A stretch of DNA of 64,000 bases from assembly GCA_035048495.1 (NCBI GenBank), contig CM068553.1, positions 4,643,259-4,707,258 of the forward strand, in the 5' to 3' direction. Positions 13,001 to 23,560 of the stretch are shown piece after piece. A program made the position numbers and the translations under genes. Position 1 is the stretch's first letter. Each line of letters starts with the position of its first letter. The notes beneath the pieces are model-generated. The model was not told the DNA's origin. It searched no databases and saw only the letters and a program-made list of their open reading frames with translations. This DNA is from Euptelea pleiosperma (lineage: Eukaryota > Streptophyta > Magnoliopsida > Ranunculales > Eupteleaceae).

Positions 13001-16000
13001 TTAGATTGTTACTGGTTTAGGCCAATTGGAAATTCATGGGCACTGAGTGGCTGAGTGTGCACCTCCAAAATTGGCTCTAGACCCTATTCGGATTTGGTTA
13101 GAGTTGGTTGACGAAGTGTAGAGTGAACCTTTGAGCCTTTTGGTTTTGGACATGTGGTTGTACTCGAGTTTTAAAAATTTTGGTGTTGGAGTAGTTGAAT
13201 CCTTTGAAGTTGAGGGCAGTTGGGTCATCATTTTAGGCTTAAGCGTAGAGAGATTAAGGGTACAATTGAATAGTGATATGGAGTTTTATTTGGAGGTTCT
13301 AGAATTATGCACTCTGAAAAAAGTTCATGCCTGCCCTTCAAGTGTGTTAGCAAGGATAGAGAATGGAATTTAAGAATGTTCCTAGGATTTTGGATTGTAA
13401 GCTTGAAGAGGAATTCACGAAACAGGCCCTTAAGAAAAAGGCTTGGATGAAGAGTTCTGGAAGGAGATCAGATTCCAAATGTAAAATCTACTTCCCAAGC
13501 CTATATCTTTTGGCCCCTTTAAACCGCTTTCCTGTGAAGGATTGTTTCAAGGTCTTGAACCACAAAGTAACGTGGATTCCAAACTTCTGATAAAATCTTA
13601 GGGAAGAAAAGAGAGATCAAAACTGTCACCTACCTTGATCTTTCAGGGGTGCAATAATTTCTGAGAAGTGGTTGAAATAGGAAGGTATAGATGTGGGAAT
13701 GAGACTGCTTTTCATGTAAAATGTTAATTTGTGGAAAGAAGCAAATAATTAGATGAAGTACACTCAGGATTTAGCAAGAGGAGAGAACTTCAACTAAGAA
13801 GAGAAGTTTTACTCCATTAATTTTGAAATGTACTAAGGACTCCTAATACAAAAAAAAAAAATCACTCAAATTGAAAATATAAACTAATCTCTACCCTAGT
13901 TTAATTTGTTGTCAGCCCATCAATTGTAATTTACTTGTAGCCTACTCCACTTGCTTGGTTTACTAAATTCTTAACTTTCCAACTACATATTGAAATTCTA
14001 CTATCTAATTCTTTTGAATTTCTAAAATCTTAGTTTCTACTTCCTTTGACCTACCAAATTCCTACCTTCTAAATACCATTTATTGAAAATTCTACCTTGT
14101 ATTGAATAACTAAAATCCGTACCTTCTAATCCTCTTGACTTGCTAAAAGTCCATACTAAAATCTTTTGCCCTCCTGAAGTGCGACTGTCAAACCTCTTGC
14201 TTTATCCTCATCAATCAATCTATCAACAAAGTATTATCCCAACTATTTGGGGTTGGCTATACCAATCCTATTCTACGATTCCCCTCTATCTAGGGCCATG
14301 TGCAGGAGCGCACTTCCATTTTTGGAGCTGGGTCAGCAAGGTGGACAGTTTGCCCCGGCTGGGGGGGGCTTTCAATTCCAGTAGTTGGAGTGCCCATTTC
14401 ACTCCTCCTGCCCATTCTTTAGCCGCAAGATCAATTGGTGAAATGGTAGCTTCCCGGTCATCTTCTATTAGCCCTTATGTCTTTCGATTGTTTCTTACTA
14501 CGTCCATCCATGTCCTTGTAGGCCTTCCTCTCATCCTTTTAGAGCATTCTACACCAAACCTCTCCTCCTCACTGATGTTGTCAGTGGTCCTTGTTAAACA
14601 TGCCCAAACTATCTCAGTTAGAAGTACTAAAACAAGCACAGCCAAGGTGATTTATTAGCATTGGTCACGATAATTGAGGTTGAAGATTTAAAAATTGTAC
14701 TAATTTTGAGCTCACAAGGAAGCTTATCTTTATAAACCTCTTCTCCCATCTCGCATAGCTTATGATGAGAGCCAAATCATTCTATCTAAAAGAAACTATA
14801 AAAGGATCCCCGACATTATATGTCATGAACCCTCAATGACCATCCACACACCTTTCACAGTGCAAGTTATCCTTTCTCACCCTGATGCAATTCCTTTGCC
14901 TTTTCGGTGAAGAGTTATGCTGTTTGTTGTTGACAACCACTATGGTTGTTTAACATTTGTCTCTTCTAGAATTTAAGTGCAGCAACACCACGTTTTGCTT
15001 GCAGTAGCAGTAAGATCCATTGCATCATATATTTCAATATGCTCCTGGTAAACATCTCGAGAGGTTTCCCCACCTTCAGCTAACGACCTATGTTTGAGGA
15101 TGATAAGCACTTGAAATTTGCCACGTAAATGTTACATCTCAATCAAAATTGATCCGTTTAGGTACACAATGGAGTCGAACAAATTTTGAAATAGATTGTT
15201 AGCATGAAACTTGCCTAAGATCTTCATGAAATGGATGAATGTAACATTTTGAAAACTCAGTCAACATCCCAAAGAATCTTTACCTTGTTGAACCTGTCGA
15301 AGACCTAAAATGAACTCCATGCTGAGATGTTCCTATGGTGTAGATGGCATGGTTGGTGTGTTAAGTCTGGTGTTTCACGAGCAACCCTTAGCCAATTGGC
15401 AAATCTGAGACTGAATGATAAACTTGTTTACGTCCTTCTGCAATGAACTCCAAGGTATCTTTTGGGCACCATTCTTTCTTGTTTCTCATTGAGTCTATGG
15501 CTGGACACCTCATGTTACCTGTGAAAATTCAAAACCAAATTTGGGTCAGTTTTAGTTATAGCCACCCATACAAATGCATATCTTTATGTGATTTATTTGA
15601 AATACACATTTGGTAAACAGCATACATCTCTCCTTGCACTTACAGGCACATTATATCATTGAAATTGGAACAGCTCCTTTTAGATATGGTACCGTACCTG
15701 CTTGGTACCCATCGAATTTGATTTCTTCGATGATATCCTTCTATAAAGAACATCGAATTAGTGCTCAAAAAATGGTTTGATTGCTTGCAACTATGATTCC
15801 GGCACATTTTTCTTTACTATGAGGGATCACACCTTATGTAGTAAGAAGTAATGTTCAATTTAAATTTTCTTATATGGTTAAGAGTGTTCTTCTGTACACC
15901 TTTCTATGAACCCATAGTTGTTTGGTCCCACTTTTAGTTTTTTTACCACAGTAGTGACTGAAACTGGGTTTCCGATTCAGGTATTCTTGGACCCATTTGC

Positions 16001-16241
16001 TCCTATAGTATTCTTTTGTGCCTCGAACCATTTCATCTTTAACTTATTACCCTCGATATAATAATTGGGTTATGTTAAACCATTGTTGCTGATACTTGAT
16101 CGTGGAGCAGAATATTGCGAGAAATATGCCAAACCTGAAGACGCCGGGGCTGCTGCTGAGGAGAAATCCAGCGATGAGGAGCTGAGTGAAGATGAATATC
16201 CCTCCAGTGACGAGGCAGTGGCAGGTCATGCAGATCCTTAG
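4096..16241 (+). CDS. UBC5: Ubiquitin-conjugating enzyme E2, UBC4/5/6 (UBE2H) type
   Basis: Six exons, all GT-AG: 4096-4139, 4270-4349, 4989-5103, 5247-5299, 5449-5577 and 16111-16241, giving 183 residues. The protein starts [20 protein letters not shown], matching the Arabidopsis UBC4/UBC5/UBC6 group (human UBE2H family). The HPN motif is at residues 74-76 and the catalytic cysteine in [10 protein letters not shown] is Cys85, with TWSP following. The C-terminal tail after about residue 140 is acidic ([20 protein letters not shown]) and ends HADP, as in that family. E2s of this type take activated ubiquitin from E1 and pass it to lysines with an E3 ligase, in cytosol and nucleus; the yeast and animal relatives work with the GID/CTLH ligase. 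The oddity is the last intron, 10,533 bp. The paralogue (4, 5 or 6) cannot be assigned, so the symbol means the subgroup. Confidence 0.93.
7740..9000 (-). pseudogene. Ty1/copia polyprotein remnant (RT and RNase H)
   Basis: Read on the minus strand, 8672-8932 encodes a reverse-transcriptase segment with the words [42 protein letters not shown] and SLAAN, the N-terminal part of copia RT. Lower coordinates give [14 protein letters not shown], then [19 protein letters not shown] (about 8040-8105), the copia RNase H signature, and [13 protein letters not shown] near 7800 with a stop near 7750, the usual C-terminus. A purine-rich stretch and TGTTGG follow, where an LTR should start. Stops and frameshifts separate the blocks, so the copy is dead. 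It lies antisense in the E2 intron. Confidence 0.85.
12106..12967. mobile_element. Non-autonomous TIR element in E2 intron
   Basis: The left end GGTTGCATTTGGTTCACATG pairs with the right end TTCAGTGAACCAAACACAGCC as an imperfect terminal inverted repeat. The flanks are GTA and TTA, so a 3-bp TA-rich duplication is possible but not proven. Inside is unremarkable sequence with a CT tract at about 12240. The termini resemble Harbinger- or hAT-type MITEs; the superfamily is not settled. Confidence 0.5.
14195..14650 (+). repeat. Dispersed plant repeat with CCCAACTATTTGGGG motif
   Basis: The segment contains ATCCCAACTATTTGGGGTTGGCTATACCAATCC-like sequence followed by the phrase about CGATTGTTTCTTACTACGTCCATCCA, a combination seen in dispersed repeats of many plant genomes. 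An open frame of 172 codons crosses it but has no known domain. I consider it a retroposon tail of unassigned class, not a gene. Confidence 0.45.
15100..15530 (-). pseudogene. Ty3/gypsy integrase remnant
   Basis: On the minus strand, broken frames give [15 protein letters not shown]-like sequence, [43 protein letters not shown] and [13 protein letters not shown]. These correspond to the gypsy integrase core (family form: P..PWEDLSMDFVLGLP, RGKDS, DRFSKMAHF, VRLHGVPK.I.SD). Stop codons and small shifts interrupt it. It is antisense to the host E2 gene and clearly inactive. Confidence 0.75.
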
Positions 16242-16822
16242 GTGCATTCATGCATATGCCCTTTTAACTCTGTATCTGTACATGATATTTTAGCTCCAGT
16301 TAAATCAAACCCAACTCTGCAGAAGGTTCTATTTATGGGGAAAGTCCAGGCCCTTCTATCAGTTTACTTGGTCACTTTGTAAATAAATTTACTCTGGCGT
16401 CATGTTATAAACGTTCTTTTGTTGTTGGGACTGAATTGGAAATTGATTTGTGGTGTAGCGATAAGCACACGCATATGCATACGTGCACACACATGTATAG
16501 GTGACCCAAAAAAAGGTCCCAACAAGGAGTAACAACATCTAGTTGAGCCAAGGTCTTGTTAAGGTTTTTACATTCCTGGGAAGGACTGTAACTGGATAAT
16601 TCGGTGGTCATGATAGATATGTGCCATGGTCATTTTTCAGGTCTTGCGAGTCATTTCGGAATGCACATTTTGCCTGAAAGACATTAAAACACTCAAAAAA
16701 CTTCTCTCGTTTCAGACATTTTCAGTCATTGTGCTAAAAAAAAAAAACCATGGTAATCACAATTATTTGGCCTCTCTCATCCCTACATAAATTACATGAA
16801 AAGCAAATCTAACCAACCCTCG
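16242..16822 (+). other. 3' flank of the E2 gene
   Basis: The E2 transcript probably ends here. An AATAAA-like word (GTAAATAAATTTAC) lies near 16380. Downstream is AT-rich sequence with CA/TA-rich patches and no coding signal. Confidence 0.4.
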
Positions 16823-16906
16823 GATTGGGTCTATTGATTCATCTTGTCCTTGCTGCAATCACCTGATTGGGTCTATTGATCCATCTTGTCCTCGCTGCAA
16901 TCACCT
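16823..16906 (+). repeat. Two-copy 42-bp tandem repeat
   Basis: The unit beginning GATTGGGTCTATTGATYCAT occurs twice in a row, differing at two positions. It lies in the zinc-knuckle coding part of the LINE-like remnant, so it duplicated 14 codons there. Confidence 0.8.
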
Positions 16907-17515
16907 GTCGGAGGAAGATGCGATTCACGCTCTCTTTCACTGCCCCAGCAGTGAGGGGATATTGTTTGCTTTTTTTCTCTCATTCCGTGCCAACACATGT
17001 ATCCTGACGTGGCTCAGAGATTGGTTTATCTCTCGAAAGCAGAATGACGAGTCGAAATCGCCTTTTCTTGTGCCCATATGTGGGCACTTTGGCTCTTAAG
17101 AAAAGAGATGATCCATTCCCACACCCCACCCTTGCCCGAGTCGCCCGACTACCTTCCTCGAGTCTATGAACCAATTTGCCCTCCCTCCCTCCTCTTGTCC
17201 CCACAAAACACCCTCCTGGACCAGGTTGGTACAAAATGAATACAGATGCAGCATCGGATTCTCAGTCCAGATGAGCAGGTTTGGGTTTCTTAATTTGCGA
17301 CTTTGCATCTTCTACCATGTTAGCAGGCGGTCTCTCCACGGGAACAAGCTCAACTGAGGAGGTTGAGGCCAAGGCTATCATGATCGGGTTGCAGGTGGCT
17401 CGTGATGAAAATATCAGTTGTGTCCTGGTGGCGTCGGACTCTTTGGGATTGGTCAACATTTTGCAGAAGGGCTCGACTGAGACGAGAACGTACATGGCGG
17501 GGATGTGACTGATGT
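16850..17515 (+). pseudogene. LINE-like remnant: zinc-binding RT tail and RNase H
   Basis: The plus strand encodes CPRCNHLSEEDAIHALFHCP, the zf-RVT knuckle found after reverse transcriptase in plant L1-type elements. Next, in shifted frames, come CAHMWALWLLRKEMI and KMNTDAASDSQ, then GFLICDFASSTMLAGG, STEEVEAKAIMIGLQVA and VLVASDSLGLVNILQKGS. These are the RNase H-like domain (family forms DGA, EA.A...GL, ESDS). A stop before the GFLICDF part and at least two frameshifts show it is dead. Upstream RT is not present. Confidence 0.8.
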
Positions 17516-18278
17516 GACCGTTATAACGGCCATTATAATGGGCATCATGGTAATGTTAAGTGTCCGTTGTAATATTTGAACATAGTCGCTCTACAAAACC
17601 TCTTTCTCCTTTAAAATCTTTGTTATTTTCACATGCATGCACCGACGCACGTGCATCTCTCTCTCTCTGACGAATCTGAAATACAATGCTCAACTTTGTA
17701 TTGGTGCAGTATCATTTGTCTGCACGTGTGAACCAATACAAGCTTGAGTATCCCCTCACTCGAGTGAGGAGGAGAAATTCATTATTGGAATACACTTATG
17801 TGGTGGTGGGTGTGGTTCATTTTCTTTTCTTTTTAATCCTATACAAAAATCAGCCCTTGACAAATATCCATGTAGGCCCCACAATAGCATGTCAAATTTA
17901 GGCGTGTCAAAATATTCCAACCCGTTTATATGTATATATGGTGACATCTCTATTTTTGCTTGTTTGACTGTTTGTAATAGACAATATCTTCTTTCATAGC
18001 ATTGAGAAACAGATGAAACAACAAATCCTAAAATTTTCTTTTTCAGCAGGAGATAATTGAGAGACTTCTGCATTCATCAAACAGAAAGAATGAAAGGCGT
18101 ACCTTCTACAATTTGGAACAAAAATGGAGGAGGAAAAAATCTCAATCAGAGCTATAGGAAAGATTCCCGTTAATGCCGCGACAAGCAATTTTATTGCAGA
18201 CATTCTGTGGTTCTAATTTGAAGCAAACACTAGTTACAAGAAAGAATAGAGAATGTGGATGAGAACCAACTCTAAAAA
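17516..18278. other. Spacer with a MITE A scrap
   Basis: At about 17507-17570 the words GACCGTTATAACGGCCATTATAATGG match family A ends but lack a partner terminus. The remainder is AT-rich with a short CT tract near 17660 and probably includes the 3' UTR of the TNP gene next door. Confidence 0.4.
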
Positions 18279-21200
18279 TCATCTAACTTGGATGTCTGTG
18301 AGAAGCCTCATGAGTCTGCTCAGTGTTTCACGAGCAGCAATCGTATCAGGATGATGCTCGCCGCAAATTGAAGTTCTGATGAACAAGGCTTTTCTAATGA
18401 GATCGTCTCCTATGTCATATTGCCCTCCTTTAAGCATTAGTTTAGCTCTTGTTTCTAGCACAGTGGCTCTCAACAGTGCTAGCTCCTGCCAGAGGTATGG
18501 ATTCAACTGTGCGTTCGACTGGACTGATCTCCAACAGAGTGATCTGTCAAGCCACTTCTCAACTCGGGAAACCAAGGACTCCTCCGCGGCTTCCAAGGCA
18601 TCAGTGCATAGACGAAGGAGTTCTAAAGCGGCACTACACCGTGAGAATGTGATAAACGTATGAATTGCCAGAGGTAGAACCACTCGTTTTACGAAGAATA
18701 ACAACTCAGACACCATCAACTCAACCACCACTGGATCAGTTCCAAATCCAAATAGCAAGAAGCAAGCTGCCCACAAATGCTCCGAGTGCTGAGATATAGA
18801 CCCTCGGCTGCTAATTGCTTGAACCATGGCTTGGGCGACTCCAGTGGCCCCTCTCTTGCGAGCATAAAGCTTGATAATCTCATGGAAATGAATGCAATCT
18901 TCCTTGGTGCTGCTTCTCGCAATACCAAACCTCACCAACATGGAGGATGCTTCAGCTTCTGATCTCTTGGTGTGTGATGCTGTAAAGCCACAAGTGAGGG
19001 CTTGCAAGCATGTTTTCCATACCTGGGCACCTTGGTGCTTCTCAGGAACTTTGTGTACTGCTAGAACCAATAGGGAAACTGGAATGGCTGCAGGGGCAAA
19101 CCAGCCACTTACTTGAACCATTCTAGCAGCCAAGCTCCTTGGCCCATCTGCATGATCAAATATTGAGAAACAAACCTCCAAAAGTTGCATGAGGAATGTG
19201 TGTTGCCTCAATGTAGGACCTTCCCTACTACTCCATATCAAGTCTCGCAAAGGCATTCGGTTAATGGTATCAAGGAGCCTGGTTGGATTTATAGGAAGTT
19301 CAGAGAGGATTGCTCCTACAATTCCGAAGCCTAACGTCAGCCTACCAAGTTTCTCTTCAATAATTCTGAGAGCATCGATTTCCTCGATTGGATATTCTTT
19401 GGTTCCCTTCATCAGAGACATTGCCTCCACCCCAGATAAGAAAGAGAGTTTTAGAGGCTCCAAGTTCATTATCCGAGGAAGGCGTGTGGAGATTATAAAG
19501 TGGGTTTCTCCACCGAAGCGTGGAAGGAGATCCATTATTATTTTCTGATCCCACCAATCCTTCTCACTCTCCAAGTTGTCAATCACAACCAAGAAAGGAA
19601 TATCTCGCATGAGCTCTTTCCTCACTCTGGAAACGGCTGTTTCTTCCTGCTCTTCGAAGCTTTTTGTTTTGCCTTTCTCAAGGCACTGGTTCTCAATCCC
19701 CACATCAACTTCCAAGAACGACCAGAGGTTCAGATAGTTTTGCCGAATGTACCTGGTCTCGCCTCCTACCCACAAAACCATCTTGTATCTCTGAGAAAAC
19801 TTGTATGCAAATTCCAATAGAAGCTCCGTCTTGCCAATGCCCGAGTCCCCAGAAACGCAAGCAATGCCCTTCCCATACAAGATTTTCCTAGATCTTTTTC
19901 TCCTCACATACCTTCCACCATTTTTTGTCCGTAGAGGCAGGTGCTGCCTGTGACAACTCCCCACCCTCTGCATCTCGATTTCCTTCTCAGATTCCTTCCA
20001 TATCACTGGCTCTTTTCCTTTGCTACTACTGCTCTCTGTTTGTTGATCCCTCACTCTTTCTTCTACCCTACTGTTCTCACCCCGACCGATCACCAAATTC
20101 TTCCGCCTAAATCTGGTCTTGAGTTCAAAGTATTCCCTTTCCGCATCTCCACTGACATCACCAAACAGAATTAGTTCTAGTTCAGAAAGTTCTTTTTTCC
20201 TCCCGATGAAATTTTCATTTCGAGGAAAAGGGAACTCCTCCTTCTCCACCCTCTCCTTCCATCTATTCACTCTCTCCACTACGCTTCTTCGTCCTAATCT
20301 TGTTGCCAAGAGAACCACTACCCTCAATATACAATCCCTCCAGTTACCATCTTGAGCCTCCAATTTCCACTCATCCACACGCAAAAGGCCATTAACAGCT
20401 TCCTTCCATTCCTTCTCCAACCCTCCATACATTATCCAAAGCTCGCCTCCATGTTTTTCCCACAATTCCCCCCTCCTCTCAATTATATCCCTAGCAAGGC
20501 AATCACCTGGACCCAAATCAAAGAATATCGGAACCAGGTTCTTCCTACCCAAGAAACTCCTTAGCTCCTCGATGCTATATGGATTCCCGAAAGACTTCTT
20601 AGTAAGGATCACTACCCCAAAAGTGGAAGCATTCATTGCCCTCTCGACAATATCATGGCTCCGAGAGTTCCTACACCGAGCTCTGTCGGCTGCAAAGCAG
20701 CTGATCCCCTGAACTTCCAACTCTGCACGTAACCAATTAACAAATCTCAGCAAAGAAGGCTTGCAACCGTAAAAACCTATGTAGACATCACAGCTCCTCA
20801 GCCTATGAGATGAAAGTGAAGCTGAACTCCGAGTGAATGAGAACTTCTTGTGGCTTCTCCCCCACTTTTTCTGGTTCTCTCTGTGCCCTGAGTAACCAAT
20901 GCCGTTGCCATGGATGTAACTAGATGAATTGCTGTTGCAAATAGCAATCGAGGAGGAAATATGATCACAGAGCGTTGATTTCTGGAAATCACTTGAAGTA
21001 CAAACAGCTGGGGCAGGTGAAATATCGGCTGAGGCAAATCTGACACCCAACTGAGGTTCTGGCTTCTGAGTTACAGTGCTGGAACTAAGGGGATCAACAC
21101 TTAGAAGGGAACTGTTGGAGGAATTTGGAATGTCGGTCCTGATCGATTCAGATCCTTGACAAGTTGGTGATCTAGGAGAGAAGAAGGGTGACTGACTTGC

Positions 21201-21290
21201 AGAGACGAATGCCGACGAAGAAGACGACAGATTCCTTGAAGTTGTGGCGGACAATGCCCCAAACTTGGAGATTTCTTGTTGAAGCTCCAT
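18279..21290 (-). CDS. TIR/NB-ARC/TPR-type protein (TNP, XTNX class)
   Basis: A single uninterrupted frame of 1003 residues. Residues 1-165 are Ser-rich and probably disordered. A TIR domain spans about 167-300 (CDVYIGFYG at 167, IEELRSFL at 240-247, VPIFFD at 253-258); one of Glu241/Glu242 falls where the catalytic TIR glutamate sits. NFIGRKKEL (360-368) opens an NB-ARC module: P-loop GDSGIGKT at 481-488, Walker B FLVVIDN at 566-572, STR at 601-603, LTLGFG in the GLPL position and FHEII in the MHD position. The C-terminus is helical with a TPR-like end (KALFIRTSICGEHHPDTIAARETL). This order, without leucine-rich repeats, matches Arabidopsis At5g56220 and At4g23440, a small ancient family kept even in monocots. 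Its biochemical role is unsettled, and it should not be counted as an ordinary NLR. Two out-of-frame ATGs lie within 10 bases upstream of the chosen start. Confidence 0.9.
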   Translation of the reverse strand: MELQQEISKFGALSATTSRNLSSSSSAFVSASQSPFFSPRSPTCQGSESIRTDIPNSSNSSLLSVDPLSSSTVTQKPEPQLGVRFASADISPAPAVCTSSDFQKSTLCDHISSSIAICNSNSSSYIHGNGIGYSGHRENQKKWGRSHKKFSFTRSSASLSSHRLRSCDVYIGFYGCKPSLLRFVNWLRAELEVQGISCFAADRARCRNSRSHDIVERAMNASTFGVVILTKKSFGNPYSIEELRSFLGRKNLVPIFFDLGPGDCLARDIIERRGELWEKHGGELWIMYGGLEKEWKEAVNGLLRVDEWKLEAQDGNWRDCILRVVVLLATRLGRRSVVERVNRWKERVEKEEFPFPRNENFIGRKKELSELELILFGDVSGDAEREYFELKTRFRRKNLVIGRGENSRVEERVRDQQTESSSSKGKEPVIWKESEKEIEMQRVGSCHRQHLPLRTKNGGRYVRRKRSRKILYGKGIACVSGDSGIGKTELLLEFAYKFSQRYKMVLWVGGETRYIRQNYLNLWSFLEVDVGIENQCLEKGKTKSFEEQEETAVSRVRKELMRDIPFLVVIDNLESEKDWWDQKIIMDLLPRFGGETHFIISTRLPRIMNLEPLKLSFLSGVEAMSLMKGTKEYPIEEIDALRIIEEKLGRLTLGFGIVGAILSELPINPTRLLDTINRMPLRDLIWSSREGPTLRQHTFLMQLLEVCFSIFDHADGPRSLAARMVQVSGWFAPAAIPVSLLVLAVHKVPEKHQGAQVWKTCLQALTCGFTASHTKRSEAEASSMLVRFGIARSSTKEDCIHFHEIIKLYARKRGATGVAQAMVQAISSRGSISQHSEHLWAACFLLFGFGTDPVVVELMVSELLFFVKRVVLPLAIHTFITFSRCSAALELLRLCTDALEAAEESLVSRVEKWLDRSLCWRSVQSNAQLNPYLWQELALLRATVLETRAKLMLKGGQYDIGDDLIRKALFIRTSICGEHHPDTIAARETLSRLMRLLTDIQVR

Positions 21291-21363
21291 ACATCCATCT
21301 TCATAAAATTTCCCACGCTCAATAAATATGAATTCCCATGCATTCTAGATCTGAGGAACCCCT

Positions 21364-22419
21364 CTGCAATGAAGAATAGTCTTATTCAGTAAACCAACTT
21401 TCTGAAATGGAAGAAACGTGACTGAAAAAATTCACTTAACTTTAGTACTCTTCTCAATCTTATCATCTCTACAAGTCAAAGAAATGATCTTAACATTTTA
21501 GTGAAGAACACACTTTTCACAATGGAAGAACAAGGTCTGAAATGTTCAGACGTAAAAAATAAAAATCCAAAGGCTTGTTTGGATCGCCATTTTTTGCACA
21601 CGATAAAAGAGTTCATTTGCACAAAAAAGCTCTTAAAATTATTTTTCTTGTACAAAAACAGCAATCCATAGATTCCATACAGGCTTAAACATGAAATTTT
21701 CAATGAGAAAACAGAGCAAAGATTGAAAATTCATCAAAGGACAAAGGTTGCTCCTTTTATGTATTATAGATCTGGGAAACATCTCTGAACAGTAAATAAC
21801 AGTTTAAATCAAGAAACCCAATTTCCAAAATAGATGAAAAACACCTGCGAAACCAATAAACTTGGAATCCCATGCTTCTAAGATCTCTGCAACCTCAGTT
21901 AAACCTAAAAAACGTCTCTTACTAAAAGACCCACGTCCTAAATTAGAACAAAAATATTCGAAAAACCAATAAAAAGCTTCAGCCTTTCTACATTATAGAT
22001 CTGAAAAAGTTCTCTCAAATGTTTAAAAAACGTTTCAAATCAAAAGACCCACCATTCTAAATAAAAAAAAGAAAAGAAAAAACAACTTTAAAATTCAAAC
22101 CTGAAGACTTACTCCTGAAATCTCGAACATGGTCTTAAAATTTCAAACATTCGTCCTCAAATCGAAAACCCCGCTTCCTTAAAGCTCTGAAAACTCGAAA
22201 AACTTCAATTTGTGTGCCCTCCGGATCTCTGAGATCTCTCTGTAATAAAATCAGCGAGGAGAAGCCGTAATAAGAGACTATGTCTGCGGGATTCCTTAAT
22301 TAAAATTGCAGGATTTGAGGAATTTCTTAAAACCTTACAGACGGATTCGATAGAAACCCATATTTGTAAGGTTAGACAAAGGGAAGATTTGATTGAAGAT
22401 AAGCTAAGAAAAAACTTAC
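21364..22419 (-). other. Probable 5' UTR intron of the TNP gene
   Basis: On the minus strand a consensus donor (AAAAG/GTAAGT) at 22419 and an acceptor (CATTGCAG/AGG) at 21364 bracket AT-rich, non-coding sequence upstream of the start codon. CT-rich leader-like sequence lies just upstream at 22480-22510. Splicing is inferred from sites alone. Confidence 0.5.
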
Positions 22420-22619
22420 CTTTTCCAGAAAATCGGAGTTTTCAGTCTTCAAGTTGTTCTGAGTCTAACTACACTGTCAGCAACACAGACCTCTCTCTCT
22501 CTGTCTGTTCTTAATCAAATTCAAGGTTCTACTTAATAAATTCAGTCTTCAGTGTTCTTAGATTTGAGATTTTAGTGAGAAAAGGGCTTCGAATCTGACG
22601 GCGTGCTAGTGTAAGTCGC

Positions 22620-22869
22620 AATAACAGACGTACGATCAGATGTGGGACCCAAAAAAACTACGAGGATACGTTACGTTTTCAACAGTGCCGCGATTGGATT
22701 CACACGGGGCAGTGTTAAGTTGTTAACATCATCCCTAGTGCCGTCGTCCCTAGGTTCAGACCGCTGATGGTCCTCGGGATTCGCATCAAACATATTCTGA
22801 AAACCATACAACGTCAAGACCTACGGACAGTGTTCCACAACAATGTCCATAGATCGAGTAGAACTATGC
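22620..22869. promoter_or_regulatory. Likely TNP promoter region
   Basis: This lies upstream of the inferred first exon. No clear TATA box or known motif could be placed. Confidence 0.25.
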
Positions 22870-23140
22870 TGACCGCCAACAATATGAGCCATGTGGCATA
22901 TTCTTATAGATTTCTGACGGTATGGATATTTTTCCCAATCCTAGATGGACATGCAGACCAAAAATTAGCGTAATTAGGTGATTTCTAAGCGTTGGATTGG
23001 AGTCGTCTTCCTGCGTTGATTTTTAACCATGGAATTTGAGCATTATTGACCATTATTTGGGGTACAAAGATCCAAAGGTTTGAAATCACTAATCAGGTTG
23101 ATTTTCGTTTGTAGGTCCACCTAGGGATTGGCCAAAGCAA
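22870..23140. mobile_element. Foldback MITE, family B copy 2 (right end lost)
   Basis: The left arm AACAATATGAGCCATGTGGC and the core (GAGCATTATTGACCATTATT, AATCACTAATCAGG, GGTCCACCTAGGGATTGGCC) match family B. The right terminal arm has diverged or been deleted. Confidence 0.55.
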
Positions 23141-23279
23141 ATATCAACACTAGATGCTGTTGGGATATGGGATCATTATTCCGTTATCCAATGGCTAGCA
23201 TTGAGATGGTATCTGATTGACTTACTACTGGAGATGTAAAACCAACGTCCTCGTAGTGCTTCCCTAGTTTGAAATCCCC

Positions 23280-23560
23280 CTCCAAAAGTGCCAAGTGGCA
23301 CAATCTTTCGACTCTACTGAACCATGGATGTATGGTTCACTTCTTGGTGAGTCTACACACCAAAAATAAACTTAATTAGTGATTTATAACCATTGGATTT
23401 GAGCATTTTAATGTAATAATTCCTATCCGTTGGATTTTATCTTTTTTTGGGATGCTATATCTAACCTCTAGAAATTACTAATAAAGCTTATTTTTTGATT
23501 TCAAGTCAACCAAGAGGTGGGACAAACATCTATAACGTTAGTGGGCCCGATAGATTGTTT
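23280..23560. mobile_element. Foldback MITE, family B copy 3 (degraded)
   Basis: AAGTGCCAAGTGGCAC, ACCATGGATGT, TTAATTAGTGATTTATAACC and GGGACAAACATCTATAACG align with family B arms and core in the same order. Strongly diverged. Confidence 0.4.

Larger units (their letters stand above)
5578..16110 (+). other. Giant fifth intron of the E2 gene
   Basis: This 10.5-kb intron separates the first 140 or so residues from the acidic tail. It starts GTTGTGATCC and ends TGGAGCAG, and the phase fits exactly (AAA G / AA TAT TGC). It contains a copia pol remnant (7740-9000), a TIR element (12106-12967), a dispersed repeat (14195-14650) and a gypsy integrase remnant (15100-15530). From 5578 to 7740 and 9000 to 12100 nothing clear was recognised, apart from short diverged repeats near 10370-10440 and 11740-11960. 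Confidence 0.85.

Noticed and set aside
14140..14658. 172-codon plus-strand frame in the E2 intron
   Set aside because: It lies in a dispersed plant repeat, has no domain and no splice context.
18279..21290. Standard TIR-NBS-LRR resistance gene
   Set aside because: No leucine-rich repeats are present; domain order and motif variants match the TNP/XTNX family.
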